Shown: positions 8,846 to 18,368, counted from the first letter of the stretch. The stretch is 42,560 nt of DNA from Planctomycetota bacterium (GCA_009920765.1 RFZJ01000031.1:1-42560), one strand, 5' to 3'. Notes: a model not told the origin generated them from the sequence alone. Numbers and translations are program-made.

Positions 8846-10339
8846 ATGTGGAAAAGATCATGCGAGATAAATACCAGCCTTGAAGATCAACTGCCCATAC
8901 CTGCAAAAATCATTTCCAACGAAGAATTCATACCACCTGTGCCCACCCTAGATCAGCAACATTACGCACGCAGGGCGTTGGAGCTTGCAGAAACCAACGC
9001 AAAAAAGCAAAATCTTGATCGCAGAGATTTCCTGAGAACCGGTTCGGGGATGGCTTGCGCATTGACCGCGTTGAACGAAGTTTTCGGCCCATGCTATGAG
9101 GTGCAGGCCTCAGAAATGGCAGACCCCCTTTCTTTTAGGGAACCCTGGCCAAAGGATCAATTCATCTTCGACATGCAGACCCATCATGTCGATGTTTCAG
9201 GAAAATGGTACGAGGATTCTCCCGAGGGAAACAAAGTCAAGGCGTTTCTACAAATGGTCAGGCCCTCTCTTCTAGGCTTTAACCGAACTCTCGAATTACT
9301 TAACCGAACCCATTATGTCAAAGAATTGTACGCAGACAGCGACACGGTAATGGCTATCATCAGCGGCGTACCCACACGAGAATGGAATAAGAATCCACTT
9401 CCACCGGACCAGATGGTTGCGACCAGAAACTTTGTCAACGAACTTTCGGGATCGCAGCGTGCCTTATCGCATGGTTTGATCAGGCCCAACCTAGGCCTGA
9501 AAGAACTGGATGAGATGGAAAGGCAGGTGAAAGACCTCAAGATTGATGCTTGGAAAATGTATACAGGAGCAGAATTGGGCGAGCAATACTGGCGCCTTGA
9601 TGACGAAAAAATAGCCTACCCCTTCTGGGAACGCACCAAGAAACTTGGCATCAAAAATATCTGCGTTCACAAGGGACTTCCCTTGGGCCTGTTCAATGAA
9701 AAAGGTTGCCATCCTGACGATATTGCCAAGGCTGCCTCCGATTGGCCCGACCTTAATTTCATCATCTACCATTCAGGATACAAGGGTTTTGGATCCGCTG
9801 GGCGTGGGATTGGAGCCCCAGTTCCAACCAGGGAAAAACCGGATGAACAAGAGATTCCCTGGATCAGCGATATCCTTAGGGCGCTAAAGGCCAACCCAAA
9901 AATCAAGAATGTTTATTTTGAACTCGGCAGCACCTTTAACATCCTTTCATCTGCCGCACCTAAAACCTGCCTGCATGCCTTGGGCCAGATGATACAGGTT
10001 GCAGGAGCCGACCATATTTTATGGGGGACTGATTCCATCTGGAATGGCAGCCCACAAAGCCAGATCGTCAGATTGCGAAGGTTGCAAATGCTCCCAGAAT
10101 TGAAGGATCGATTCCAATACCCGGAATTGACTGATAAGATCAAGGATCAAATCTTCGGGCTGAATGCAGCACGGTTATTTAATATCAATGTCGAGGAAAA
10201 GCGCAAGTCCTTGAAAATCGACAAGATGACAACCATCCGGGAAAGTTACAAACAAGGTGCCTCACCAAGTAATACCCAGTATGGATGGGTTTGGCTGGGT
10301 GGTGCCAAATCGCCGACTCTTCCCATTGGTTCTGACTGA
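8846..10339 (+). CDS. Amidohydrolase (Amidohydro_2-like) with internal Tat-like signal
   Basis: A 497-residue protein. Residues from about 105 on form a TIM-barrel metal-dependent hydrolase of the Amidohydro_2 type: FIFDMQTHHVDV (HxH-like near the start of the barrel), WKMYTGAELG, ICVHKGLPLG, FIIYHSGYKG and LWGTDSIWNG supply likely metal and catalytic positions. A twin-arginine motif DRRDFLRTG with a following hydrophobic segment is at residues 58-80, preceded by an unusually long n-region. AAGGG lies 7-8 nt before the ATG, supporting the long form. Homologues are found in planctomycete genomes as uncharacterised amidohydrolases; the substrate is unknown. Confidence 0.82.
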   Translation: MWKRSCEINTSLEDQLPIPAKIISNEEFIPPVPTLDQQHYARRALELAETNAKKQNLDRRDFLRTGSGMACALTALNEVFGPCYEVQASEMADPLSFREPWPKDQFIFDMQTHHVDVSGKWYEDSPEGNKVKAFLQMVRPSLLGFNRTLELLNRTHYVKELYADSDTVMAIISGVPTREWNKNPLPPDQMVATRNFVNELSGSQRALSHGLIRPNLGLKELDEMERQVKDLKIDAWKMYTGAELGEQYWRLDDEKIAYPFWERTKKLGIKNICVHKGLPLGLFNEKGCHPDDIAKAASDWPDLNFIIYHSGYKGFGSAGRGIGAPVPTREKPDEQEIPWISDILRALKANPKIKNVYFELGSTFNILSSAAPKTCLHALGQMIQVAGADHILWGTDSIWNGSPQSQIVRLRRLQMLPELKDRFQYPELTDKIKDQIFGLNAARLFNINVEEKRKSLKIDKMTTIRESYKQGASPSNTQYGWVWLGGAKSPTLPIGSD

Positions 10340-10418
10340 AATTTACAACCTTCATCATAATTCTTAAGGCACCAAGTACGCCTACCGCTATACTATCCTT
10401 TTAGGAAAGGGACAGATT

Positions 10419-11402
10419 ATGGCCAGACAAATGATGAAATCGTTGACAGATGGAGCGACAGTAGATGAGGTTTTTGTCGCTCTCGACAAACAACTACGGG
10501 CTAACCGAAATGGCAATTCCTATTTGCAAATGGAACTGCGCGATCGCTCTGGGTCGATTGCTGCACGCCAATGGAACGCCAACGAGTCTGCGTTCCGCGC
10601 TTTTGAAGAAGGCGATTTCCTACATGTTAAGGGAAAGGTGCAACTATTCCAAGGCACCTTGCAGATGATTGTAAGCTCCTTTGAAAAAGTGTCTCCCAAT
10701 GATGTTGATCTTTCTGAATTTCTGCCACACACCGAACAAGACATCAGCAAGCTGTTTGAAAAGGTTCGCACTTTTTTACGCAAGATGACTAACCCTCATT
10801 TGCGGGCTCTGGCAGAGGCCTTCTTCATGGATGAAGAATTAATGCAGGCTTTCTGCAAGGTTCCTGCGGGCATCAGGCATCATCATGCCTATCTAGGCGG
10901 CTTGGTTGAGCATGTTACCAGCCTCATGGAAGCCTGGGACAGGCTAGCACCACTTTACCTTTCCGTTAACAAGGATTTACTATTCATGGGAATATTTCTC
11001 CATGACATCGGGAAGATCAGAGAATTGACTTGCGATAAAGCGTTGACTTACTCCGATGAAGGTCAGTTAATCGGGCATATTGTTCAGGGTGTTGAGATAC
11101 TGAACGAAAAAATCGCCAGCGTTCCCGAACTTTCAGGCGAACCTTTTCCAACGGAGCTGATGTGGCGCCTTAAACACATGATATTAAGCCATCATGGTAC
11201 CTATGAATTTGGCAGCCCAAAACTCCCAATGACTCCTGAAGCTGTCGCCCTTCATCATCTGGACAACCTTGATGCCAAGGTTCATGCATTTACCAAAGAA
11301 ATTGAAGATGCGGGCAAGGATGCCCACTGGACACCCTATAATAATCTTTTACAGCGCAAGTTATACAAAGGCGCCATGCTTGATATCACCTCGGTTGACT
11401 AA
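10419..11402 (+). CDS. 3'-5' exoribonuclease YhaM-like (OB-fold plus HD domain)
   Basis: A 327-residue protein with the two-domain plan of YhaM/CBF1. An N-terminal OB-fold (residues about 15-95, YLQMELRDRSGSIAARQW ... VKGKVQLFQGTLQM) would bind nucleic acid. An HD phosphohydrolase domain follows: HHHAYLGGLVEHV, GIFLHDIGK with the HD dyad, GHIVQGVEI and MILSHHGTYEFGSP. The family degrades RNA (and DNA) 3' to 5' using metal ions. The length matches B. subtilis YhaM. The gene is 47 nt before rnr on the same strand, which supports an RNA-turnover operon. AGGAAAGGG precedes the ATG, and a TATACT -10-like box is at 10389-10394. Confidence 0.9.
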   Translation: MARQMMKSLTDGATVDEVFVALDKQLRANRNGNSYLQMELRDRSGSIAARQWNANESAFRAFEEGDFLHVKGKVQLFQGTLQMIVSSFEKVSPNDVDLSEFLPHTEQDISKLFEKVRTFLRKMTNPHLRALAEAFFMDEELMQAFCKVPAGIRHHHAYLGGLVEHVTSLMEAWDRLAPLYLSVNKDLLFMGIFLHDIGKIRELTCDKALTYSDEGQLIGHIVQGVEILNEKIASVPELSGEPFPTELMWRLKHMILSHHGTYEFGSPKLPMTPEAVALHHLDNLDAKVHAFTKEIEDAGKDAHWTPYNNLLQRKLYKGAMLDITSVD

Positions 11403-11449
11403 CCAAGGGGATGAAGCATATTCGACCAACATAAAGGGGCCAGTTTTTT

Positions 11450-13597
11450 ATGGGCCGTATTCACGATAAGATTCTTCAGGCTGTCAACAAACAAAGCTAC
11501 CAGCCCATGAAGGCCCGAATTCTAGCTCGCAGGCTTGGCCTTGCAGGCGGGGCTTATGGTGAATTCCGTGCTGCTCTCAACGATCTTGTTCAACAAGGCC
11601 GTATTGAAATCAACAATAGTCAGGCCATTCGTAAATCAGGCGCCAAGCCAACCCTTAAAGGCACTTACCGAACATTGAGCTCGGGGGGAGGCTTCGTAAA
11701 ACCAAGCCCGGTCGATGGTGTAGCCGGCCCTGAAATTCGCATTTTTCCCGAAAACAGCAACAATGCCGCCAATGGCGATCTCGTTGCAATTCAAATTCTT
11801 CGCAGGGGCAATTCAGATCGCCCACCCACAGGCCAGATCATAAGTGTAATAGAAAGAAAATCACACCAGTTTGTTGGCACCTACTGGGAAAAAGCAGGTG
11901 AAGGTTTTGTCAAAGTGGATGGCGCAGTTTTTTCCCAATCCATTTCCATTGGTGATCCCACCACCAAGAATGTCAAGCCGGGCGACAAAGTGGTCTTTGA
12001 TATGATTCACTTCCCTTCTCCCGAACAACGGGGCGAGGGTGTCATTACCGAACTTCTGGGACCCCAGGGTGACCCAGGGGTTGAAACCCTGGCCATCATC
12101 AGGGCCTACAACCTACCCGACATTTTTCCGCCTGATGTACTTGATGAAGCACATCATATCGCAGAGAATTTTTCCGAGGAAGATTTTGATGGAAGGGTTG
12201 ATTACACCAATCACACTGTCGTTACCATCGATCCCATCGATGCCAAGGATTTCGATGATGCGGTGCAGGTTGAATTAGATCCAGCTTCTGGGCATTGGAC
12301 ACTTTGGGTGCATATCGCAGATGTGGCACATTTTGTAAAACAAGGCGGGGCTCTTGATCGCGAAGCTCGCAGCAGAGCCACTAGTATTTATCTGCCCGGC
12401 AAAGTCATACCCATGTTTCCTGAAACCATTTCAAACCACCTCGCAAGTCTTCAGCAGGATAAAATCAGGTATGTTCAAACAGTGGTGATTGATTTTGATC
12501 CCAAGGGTCGCAAGACTACGGTTTCTTTTGAACGGGGCGTTATCAAAGTTAAAAAACGCTTTCACTACGAACAAGTGATGGCTTTCCTTGACAAGACTCC
12601 CGAAGCACCCAAAGTTCCTGAAGATATTGGTGCTATGCTTGAACGAATGAAAACTCTGGCACTTATTTTACGAGGCAGAAGATTCCGCAGGGGAGCCCTT
12701 GAACTCGACATGCCGGAACCCAAACTGGAGTTCGATGCAGATGGCAGAGTAAACGGAGCACATAATAGCGTCAACGATTTAAGCCATCAAATCATTGAAG
12801 AGTTCATGCTTGCTGCCAATGAGGCTGTCGCGGAACATCTTTACGGCCTTGGGGTCAAGTTTATACGCAGAATCCACCCAGACCCTGAACCCACCAAGCA
12901 AAAAGCTTTTGCTGCGTTCATCCGTACTCTGGGCTATCAGATCGATAACCCAGAAGATCGTTTTAACTTGCAGCGCATTCTGGCAGAATCTTCTTCCAAA
13001 CCCGAGAAACATGCTGTTCATTACGCCCTGCTTCGCAGTCTCAAACAAGCAGTTTATAGTGAAAAAGAAGAAGGACATTACGCACTTGCTAGCACTTGTT
13101 ACTGCCATTTCACTTCCCCCATCCGCCGTTACCCAGACCTTACTGTTCATCGGCAATTAACCCGCTGGAAACGAACCGGAAAAGCTTCCTACGATGAAAC
13201 CGAACTGATGTTTTTAGGCGAGCATTGCAGTGGCATGGAACGACGTGCCGCACTTGCAGAAAGAGACCTCGTTAAGGTTAAATTACTCGAGTTCATGTCC
13301 AAACAACTTGGCGAACACAAAATGGCTATCATAACAGGCGTGGCTGAGTATGGGTTCTTTGCCCAGATTGTTGACCTGCCCGTTGAAGGCATGGTTCATA
13401 TCACCACTCTTAATGATGATAATTATCTCTTTGATGCGGAAAGCCATACCCTTACTGGATTGAAGTTTAAAAGGCGCTATAGATTGGGTGACAAACTTGA
13501 AGTGGAGATCGCCAAGGTGGATATGGCAAAGAAACAAATGGATCTTCGCCCTGTTATTTCAATGGCAGAGCAAAAAAAGAAAACTAATCGGAAGTAA
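11450..13597 (+). CDS. rnr: Ribonuclease R
   Basis: A 715-residue RNase II/R family exoribonuclease. The order is a short winged-helix-like N-terminus (residues 1-60), cold-shock domains (about 65-240), the RNB catalytic domain with the Asp cluster in TIDPIDAKDFDDAVQVE, the substrate-channel motif HYALASTCYCHFTSPIRRYPDL, and a C-terminal S1 domain (about 630-705, ITGVAEYGFFAQIVDLPVEGMVHI). The Lys-rich tail is short (KKKTNRK) compared with E. coli RNase R. It digests structured RNA processively 3' to 5'. AAGGGG lies about 10 nt before the ATG. It follows the YhaM-like gene and is followed after 8 nt by a zinc-ribbon membrane protein. Confidence 0.95.
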   Translation: MGRIHDKILQAVNKQSYQPMKARILARRLGLAGGAYGEFRAALNDLVQQGRIEINNSQAIRKSGAKPTLKGTYRTLSSGGGFVKPSPVDGVAGPEIRIFPENSNNAANGDLVAIQILRRGNSDRPPTGQIISVIERKSHQFVGTYWEKAGEGFVKVDGAVFSQSISIGDPTTKNVKPGDKVVFDMIHFPSPEQRGEGVITELLGPQGDPGVETLAIIRAYNLPDIFPPDVLDEAHHIAENFSEEDFDGRVDYTNHTVVTIDPIDAKDFDDAVQVELDPASGHWTLWVHIADVAHFVKQGGALDREARSRATSIYLPGKVIPMFPETISNHLASLQQDKIRYVQTVVIDFDPKGRKTTVSFERGVIKVKKRFHYEQVMAFLDKTPEAPKVPEDIGAMLERMKTLALILRGRRFRRGALELDMPEPKLEFDADGRVNGAHNSVNDLSHQIIEEFMLAANEAVAEHLYGLGVKFIRRIHPDPEPTKQKAFAAFIRTLGYQIDNPEDRFNLQRILAESSSKPEKHAVHYALLRSLKQAVYSEKEEGHYALASTCYCHFTSPIRRYPDLTVHRQLTRWKRTGKASYDETELMFLGEHCSGMERRAALAERDLVKVKLLEFMSKQLGEHKMAIITGVAEYGFFAQIVDLPVEGMVHITTLNDDNYLFDAESHTLTGLKFKRRYRLGDKLEVEIAKVDMAKKQMDLRPVISMAEQKKKTNRK

Positions 13598-13605
13598 AGT
13601 GTGCA

Positions 13606-14745
13606 ATGCCTTTTCCTGACTACCCATGCCCAAAATGCAATTCATGGATAGATCCACCCGCTGGAACTGTAAAAGGGCAAAAGTTTATCTGCCCTCGTTG
13701 CGAAGATACCATAGTTTGGCAAGGTCCGGATATCGCTATAGATGCACCGATAACCGCATATAGTTACATCCAGAAGGATCGGGATCTACCTGTAAAAAAA
13801 TCGCGCACGGCATTAGCCGTGGTTTTCGTGATGTCAGCAATGGCAATTATGGCGCTGGTGTTCGCACTTTCTACCCAAAAAGAACGAAGAAGCAGAGACC
13901 TTGCCAAGGCAAATACCGATCCGAGACAATCCTATCTTCAGTGGTTTGCTGGCGACTCCAGTCTTATCGCAGTTTTAGATTTGCAAAAACTAAAAGCTTC
14001 CAAGGAACTCGCTGAGTTATTAAATCTTGATGGTTTCTTGAAAAAGAATTCTCCAATCAGCAAGGCGCTCGGAAACGAACCTGAGGAAATTAAACTCCTC
14101 GCTCTTACCATGCCTGCAGATAGACCCCTCGCCTCTTCTTTGTTTCTTCAGACACTCAAGCCCATCAACATGGAAAAAGTAAACAGTAGACTTCAGGCTA
14201 CCCCTTCAGGTTACAGGATTGGCAGAGAAACTTTTCGATATCAAATTGACCTTTTTCCGATGCAGCCCAACTATTCTAAAATCGATGACACCACGATGGC
14301 ATACACCATGCTTCCAGAGAGGTTTGAAGCGATTTCTGGGTTTGAGCGGGCGGGATTGAATCATTTAAGTGGCAAACTACGACCATTGATCGCTGAAAGG
14401 ATTCCCATCAATGCTCCTGTGTGGATTGCAGCCCAGGCAGGCAAATGGGACTTCAATTCCTTAAAATTATTTCTCCCTGCGTTACCTGAAATCACCAAGC
14501 CAGATTTTATGGAAGACATGGATGCAATTGCGATATGGCTTGAATCAGGTGTAGAGCCGGTGCTACGATGCGAAATCATGGGAACCTCCGCAGAAGCGGT
14601 CAAGAAATTAGAAAAGCGTCTGGAAAGTATGCCTTTTTTAGTTGAAAACGGAATTAAAAGCGCCTGCAGAGACAACTGGCTCACTCTACAAATCCTTATA
14701 AATAAAGAACTTGCGAACAAAACCAAAAAGATTACAATTCCATGA
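13606..14745 (+). CDS. Membrane protein with N-terminal zinc ribbon, unknown function
   Basis: A 379-residue protein not assigned to a named family. It begins with a zinc ribbon (CPKC at 8-11 and CPRC at 29-32), followed by a basic segment and one transmembrane helix at about 66-87. The remainder (about 90-375) is a soluble domain presumably outside the cytoplasm. It contains a segment (FAGDSSLIAVLDLQKLKAS) similar in style to planctomycete proteins that measure or bind targets outside the cell, but no catalytic motif was seen. The gene begins 8 nt after rnr, so co-transcription is very likely. Its product could be a membrane sensor or anchor for the RNase unit; that is only context-based inference. 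Confidence 0.75.
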   Translation: MPFPDYPCPKCNSWIDPPAGTVKGQKFICPRCEDTIVWQGPDIAIDAPITAYSYIQKDRDLPVKKSRTALAVVFVMSAMAIMALVFALSTQKERRSRDLAKANTDPRQSYLQWFAGDSSLIAVLDLQKLKASKELAELLNLDGFLKKNSPISKALGNEPEEIKLLALTMPADRPLASSLFLQTLKPINMEKVNSRLQATPSGYRIGRETFRYQIDLFPMQPNYSKIDDTTMAYTMLPERFEAISGFERAGLNHLSGKLRPLIAERIPINAPVWIAAQAGKWDFNSLKLFLPALPEITKPDFMEDMDAIAIWLESGVEPVLRCEIMGTSAEAVKKLEKRLESMPFLVENGIKSACRDNWLTLQILINKELANKTKKITIP

Positions 14746-14844
14746 GAAAATGGTTAGTATAGCCTTGGTGGATCGTCATTGTTTTGCTGGGATTTTTTCG
14801 CACAAACTTATTGCTGCACCTGCTTTATTGCACCTTGATGTGCC

Positions 14845-14850
14845 TATAAT
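14845..14850 (+). promoter_or_regulatory. -10-like box upstream of the ECF sigma gene
   Basis: A perfect TATAAT at 14845-14850 lies about 26 nt before the GTG start of the sigma factor and would place the transcript start just upstream of the GGAGG ribosome-binding site. TTGCAC at 14828 is too close to be a standard -35, so only the -10 element is supported. Confidence 0.35.
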
Positions 14851-14875
14851 AAAGCAGTCTCGTACGGAGGAAAGA

Positions 14876-15394
14876 GTGCAGGAAGAATTCCAAAAATTAT
14901 ATACCGCTCATTGCAGGGCGGTTTGGGCGGTCGCTTATGCTAGAAGCATGAATGCTGAAACCGCAAATGATATTCTTCAAGAATCGTTTTTGCGCCTTTG
15001 GCGTGAAATGCTTAAAGGATTAATCATCAGGCAAATGCGCCCTTGGTTGATCCGAGTTGCGAGAAATCTTTCTGAAGATGTTGCAAGGGGTTCGTTTCAG
15101 CGTAATGGGACATTTGGCCCGGAGATGTTTGAAACGCTTGATTCAAAATCAGAGTCTCCTGGTTTACGTCTTGAAACTCTGGAGTTGCACCAGCAAATTA
15201 GGGAGGGACTGCAAGAAATTGCCCCCCAAGATCGTGAAATTTTGACAATGCGATACGCCCTTGATTACGAAGTACCCGATATCGCCAAGGCATTGGAACT
15301 ACAACCCTCTGCCGTGCATATGCGCTTAAGCAGGGCCAGATTAAGGCTTGCAGAAATTTTAAAGTCCATGGGTGTTGAAGCACCCGGTAAGTAA
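14876..15394 (+). CDS. ECF-type RNA polymerase sigma factor
   Basis: A 172-residue group 4 (ECF) sigma factor. Region 2 spans about 5-70, with the core-binding and -10-recognition helices (ETANDILQESFLRLWREM ... WLIRVARNLSEDVAR). Region 4 spans about 105-162, with the helix-turn-helix VPDIAKALELQPSAVHMRLSRARLRLAE. The GTG at 14876 is chosen because GGAGG lies 5 nt upstream and the protein then starts right at region 2; a longer reading frame upstream overlaps the previous gene and adds no domain. A small one-helix membrane protein follows after 37 nt, as expected for a cognate regulator. The target regulon is unknown. Confidence 0.9.
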   Translation: MQEEFQKLYTAHCRAVWAVAYARSMNAETANDILQESFLRLWREMLKGLIIRQMRPWLIRVARNLSEDVARGSFQRNGTFGPEMFETLDSKSESPGLRLETLELHQQIREGLQEIAPQDREILTMRYALDYEVPDIAKALELQPSAVHMRLSRARLRLAEILKSMGVEAPGK

Positions 15395-15431
15395 TTTTTG
15401 ATTTACCCCTAGTTATGGTGATTGGTTTAAG

Positions 15432-15755
15432 ATGCAACATAACGGCCAACAAATTGATCAGGTATTGCAGGAATATTTCCGGGCACAAGTACCTGTCCCT
15501 TTTCCAAAAGCCCCTATGGTCCATGGTGGAACCAAGGCACGCAATTTTTCCGGTCTCTCTTCCAGATTTGCCCTGGCTGCAAGCATGCTCATTCTCTTTG
15601 GACTTGGTATTTTCTGGCCAAAAAACACCCAGACTGCCAACAACATCAACTTCAAAACAACACCTGCCTCCGCCTCTGATGACAAAAGGCACAAACTTCC
15701 TTTGATCAATTTAAAAGAGGATAACAACTCCAAACTGCAACTCCCCCTCAAGTAA
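15432..15755 (+). CDS. Small single-helix membrane protein, putative anti-sigma partner
   Basis: A 107-residue protein with a soluble N-terminus (1-44), one transmembrane helix (about 45-62, FALAASMLILFGLGIFW) and a polar C-terminus ending in SKLQLPLK. It has no recognisable zinc-binding anti-sigma domain (no HxxxCxxC). Its position 37 nt after an ECF sigma gene and its topology suggest that it tethers or controls that sigma factor; this is inference from context. The start codon has only a weak ribosome-binding site, which fits translation coupled to the upstream gene. Confidence 0.6.
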   Translation: MQHNGQQIDQVLQEYFRAQVPVPFPKAPMVHGGTKARNFSGLSSRFALAASMLILFGLGIFWPKNTQTANNINFKTTPASASDDKRHKLPLINLKEDNNSKLQLPLK

Positions 15756-15840
15756 TTATTTCCCCTTCCCCTGCTACATTTACCTTTTCACAATATTTAT
15801 TTGGTTTGCTGCATTAAAATCAGTTTGTAAAAATAAAGTC

Positions 15841-17061
15841 ATGAACAAACTAAGCTTTTTCATTTTTCTTACAGCCCTCGCATTCATAAATCTTGGAGAT
15901 AAGGTTGCCCGATCCGAAGCACCCTTCAAGGTGCCTTTGCAAACCCGTAAAGAATGGAACTTTGAAAAAGAAGGTGTTCAATTCAGCAATAATTTTTCGG
16001 GCGCCCGATTGAATGACTGCACTTTTCTAAAAGATAATGTTTATGTTGCAACCATTACTCCTGAAAATTCCCCCATAAACCGCAGCCCTTGGTACGCCTT
16101 TAAAATCACATCCCAAAAAAAACAATCCATCGAAGTTCGTTTCCTGCTTACCCACCCCGGAGCTGCAAGCAAACCAAACATCAGCTTCGATGGCAAGAAA
16201 TGGAAAGCATTGGAGAAAGATAAATGGACTGCTGCAAACTCCGAAAAAAAAACGCTGGCAAGTGCACAGCTCGAAGTCGGGCCAAACACTATTTGGGTCT
16301 TCGCCCATCATCCCGTCAGCCTTGATGATTTGAATTCATGGACCAACACCCTTGCAAAAGCACCTCATACAAAAATCACCACCATAGGTAAATCCTTGGA
16401 AGGAAGACCCATCAAACAACTTGCAATTGGGAACCCCGATGCCAACAATTTCGTTTTCATCCTGGGCAGGCAGCACCCTCCAGAAATCACAGGCTCTGTC
16501 GGACTGATGAGCTTTGTCGATACCATCGCAATGGATTCCCCTCTTTCAAAAACATTCAGAAACAACTTCCAAACTATTGTTATTCCCGTGGTGAACCCGG
16601 ATGGTGTTGAGCATGGGCACTGGCGCTCCACACTGGGCGGAGTCGATCCCAACCGGGATTACGGCCCTTTCACCCAAATAGAAACCAAGGCGATTCGAGA
16701 TTCACTTGCAACCATTGCAAAATTACCCAAAGCCAGGGTATACCTCTTTCTTGATTTTCATTCAACTTTTGAAGATATTTTTTACACCCAGCGGGATGAA
16801 GACCAGACCTTCCCACTTTTATTCACCAAGCGTTGGTTGAATGGTATCCAAGAACACTTTCCTGACTATGTTTTCAAACGAGATCCAGGGCATAACGAAA
16901 ATCTACCCACTTCTAAAACATGGGCTTATAAAACCTTTGGATGTGCAGGAATTACTTACGAATTTGGGTACAACACCAGCTTTGAAAAAGTGCGGGTAAT
17001 CGCATCTGGTGCAGCCGAGGAAATGATCAAAATCTTGGTTGCTGAAACAGCATCACGCTAA
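15841..17061 (+). CDS. Secreted M14-family zinc carboxypeptidase
   Basis: A 406-residue metallocarboxypeptidase. A signal peptide (residues 1 to about 27) is followed by a beta-sandwich N-domain (about 30-160) like that of the cytosolic carboxypeptidase (Nna1/M14D) group. The catalytic domain (about 165-400) has zinc ligands H212 and E215 (RQHPPE) and H307 (LDFHSTF), the substrate-binding N271-R272 (DPNRDYG), and the general base E374 (ITYEFGYN). All expected residues are present, so it should be active on C-terminal residues of peptides or on peptidoglycan-type amides. Its stop codon is separated by one base from that of the convergent DAHP synthase gene. Confidence 0.87.
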   Translation: MNKLSFFIFLTALAFINLGDKVARSEAPFKVPLQTRKEWNFEKEGVQFSNNFSGARLNDCTFLKDNVYVATITPENSPINRSPWYAFKITSQKKQSIEVRFLLTHPGAASKPNISFDGKKWKALEKDKWTAANSEKKTLASAQLEVGPNTIWVFAHHPVSLDDLNSWTNTLAKAPHTKITTIGKSLEGRPIKQLAIGNPDANNFVFILGRQHPPEITGSVGLMSFVDTIAMDSPLSKTFRNNFQTIVIPVVNPDGVEHGHWRSTLGGVDPNRDYGPFTQIETKAIRDSLATIAKLPKARVYLFLDFHSTFEDIFYTQRDEDQTFPLLFTKRWLNGIQEHFPDYVFKRDPGHNENLPTSKTWAYKTFGCAGITYEFGYNTSFEKVRVIASGAAEEMIKILVAETASR

Positions 17062-17062
17062 A

Positions 17063-18166
17063 TTATGCCTTCGTAGCACGCCTGGCTTTTACACTCTCTG
17101 CCAGAAGGTTTAACACCTTTTCAGAATCTTCCCAACCTATACAGGCATCGGTTATGCTCTGGCCATACACCAAGGGTTTACCTTCAATTAGGTCCTGCCT
17201 ACCCTCCACAAGATGGGATTCAACCATGACCCCGATGATTCTACGATCGCCCTTGGCAATTTGAGCACCAACATCGCCCGCAACTTCAATCTGTTTTTTG
17301 TACTGTTTAGAACTATTGGAATGGGATAAATCGATCATCAGCCTTTCCATAAGGCCTGCAGTTTTAAGAGCGGAGCAGGCAGCATTGACGCTTTCCGCAT
17401 CATAATTGGGGATTTTTCCTCCCCTAAGAATCACATGACAATCTTCATTGCCACCGGTTTCAACAATTGCGACCTGACCATTTTTATGAACTGAAAGAAA
17501 ATGATGGGGCTGGGCGGAAGCCATCAAGGCATCGATGGCAATTTTCAAATTCCCATCTGTTCCATTTTTAAAACCTATGGGGGCAGACAAACCTGAGGCA
17601 AGTTCGCGATGAACCTGCGATTCGGTTGTGCGGGCACCAATCGCGCCCCAGGTTATAAGGTCGCCTATATATTGCGGAGATATGGTATCAAGAAATTCTG
17701 AACCTGCGGGCACCCCTTGATTATATATCCTAAGTAGCAGATCTCGCGCCAATCTTAAACCTTCATTGATACGGAAAGTCCCATCCAGATAAGGATCGTT
17801 TATCAAGCCCTTCCAACCCACCGTGGTACGGGGCTTTTCAAAATACACCCGCATTACAATTTCAAGATCGTTTGCATGCTTCTTACGGGCAACCGCCAAT
17901 TTGGATGCGTACTCGGTGGCAGCATTTGGGTCATGAATCGAACAGGGACCAATCACTACTAAAAGTTTATCCGATTTTCTTCGAAGAATATCCTTTACTG
18001 CTTTGCGTGTTTCAGCAACAAATTTTTCTACAGGGGTTCCTTGAACAGGAAAAAACCTGATCAAATTCTCCGGGGATGGTAATGGGATAACATTGCGAAT
18101 GCGCTCATCATCCGTTTGGGAAGTTTTATCGTTGGGAACATTGACAAAAATGTTAGATTGGGTCAT
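17063..18166 (-). CDS. aroG: 3-deoxy-7-phosphoheptulonate synthase, class I (AroG/AroF type)
   Basis: A 367-residue DAHP synthase, the first step of the shikimate pathway (phosphoenolpyruvate plus erythrose 4-phosphate). It matches the E. coli AroF/G/H group: KLLVVIGPCSIHDPNAA, MRVYFEKPRTTVGWKGLINDP, the GARTTESQVHRELASG loop, MIDLSHSNSSKQ and GQSITDACIGWEDSE. Length is as in that group (about 350 residues). Whether it is feedback-inhibited by Phe, Tyr or Trp cannot be told. It is divergent from the sugar-phosphate isomerase gene and tail-to-tail with the M14 peptidase gene. The gene symbol gives the type, not a proven paralogue identity. Confidence 0.95.
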   Translation of the reverse strand: MTQSNIFVNVPNDKTSQTDDERIRNVIPLPSPENLIRFFPVQGTPVEKFVAETRKAVKDILRRKSDKLLVVIGPCSIHDPNAATEYASKLAVARKKHANDLEIVMRVYFEKPRTTVGWKGLINDPYLDGTFRINEGLRLARDLLLRIYNQGVPAGSEFLDTISPQYIGDLITWGAIGARTTESQVHRELASGLSAPIGFKNGTDGNLKIAIDALMASAQPHHFLSVHKNGQVAIVETGGNEDCHVILRGGKIPNYDAESVNAACSALKTAGLMERLMIDLSHSNSSKQYKKQIEVAGDVGAQIAKGDRRIIGVMVESHLVEGRQDLIEGKPLVYGQSITDACIGWEDSEKVLNLLAESVKARRATKA

Positions 18167-18368
18167 GGCTTACTCTATAATCAAAATATGCCTTTAGTTT
18201 AGCATTTATCTGCCAGACAAAAAGGGGCATCTTTGCCAGATTTCATTCACAGTATGTGTAATAGTTACGATTATCCTGATTGATATGTGATAAAAAGCCA
18301 TTACTTTTGAACAAATCAGCCGTTTTATTCAGTTAAACCACTGCTTCTTTAATTACCTTCATAAATAA

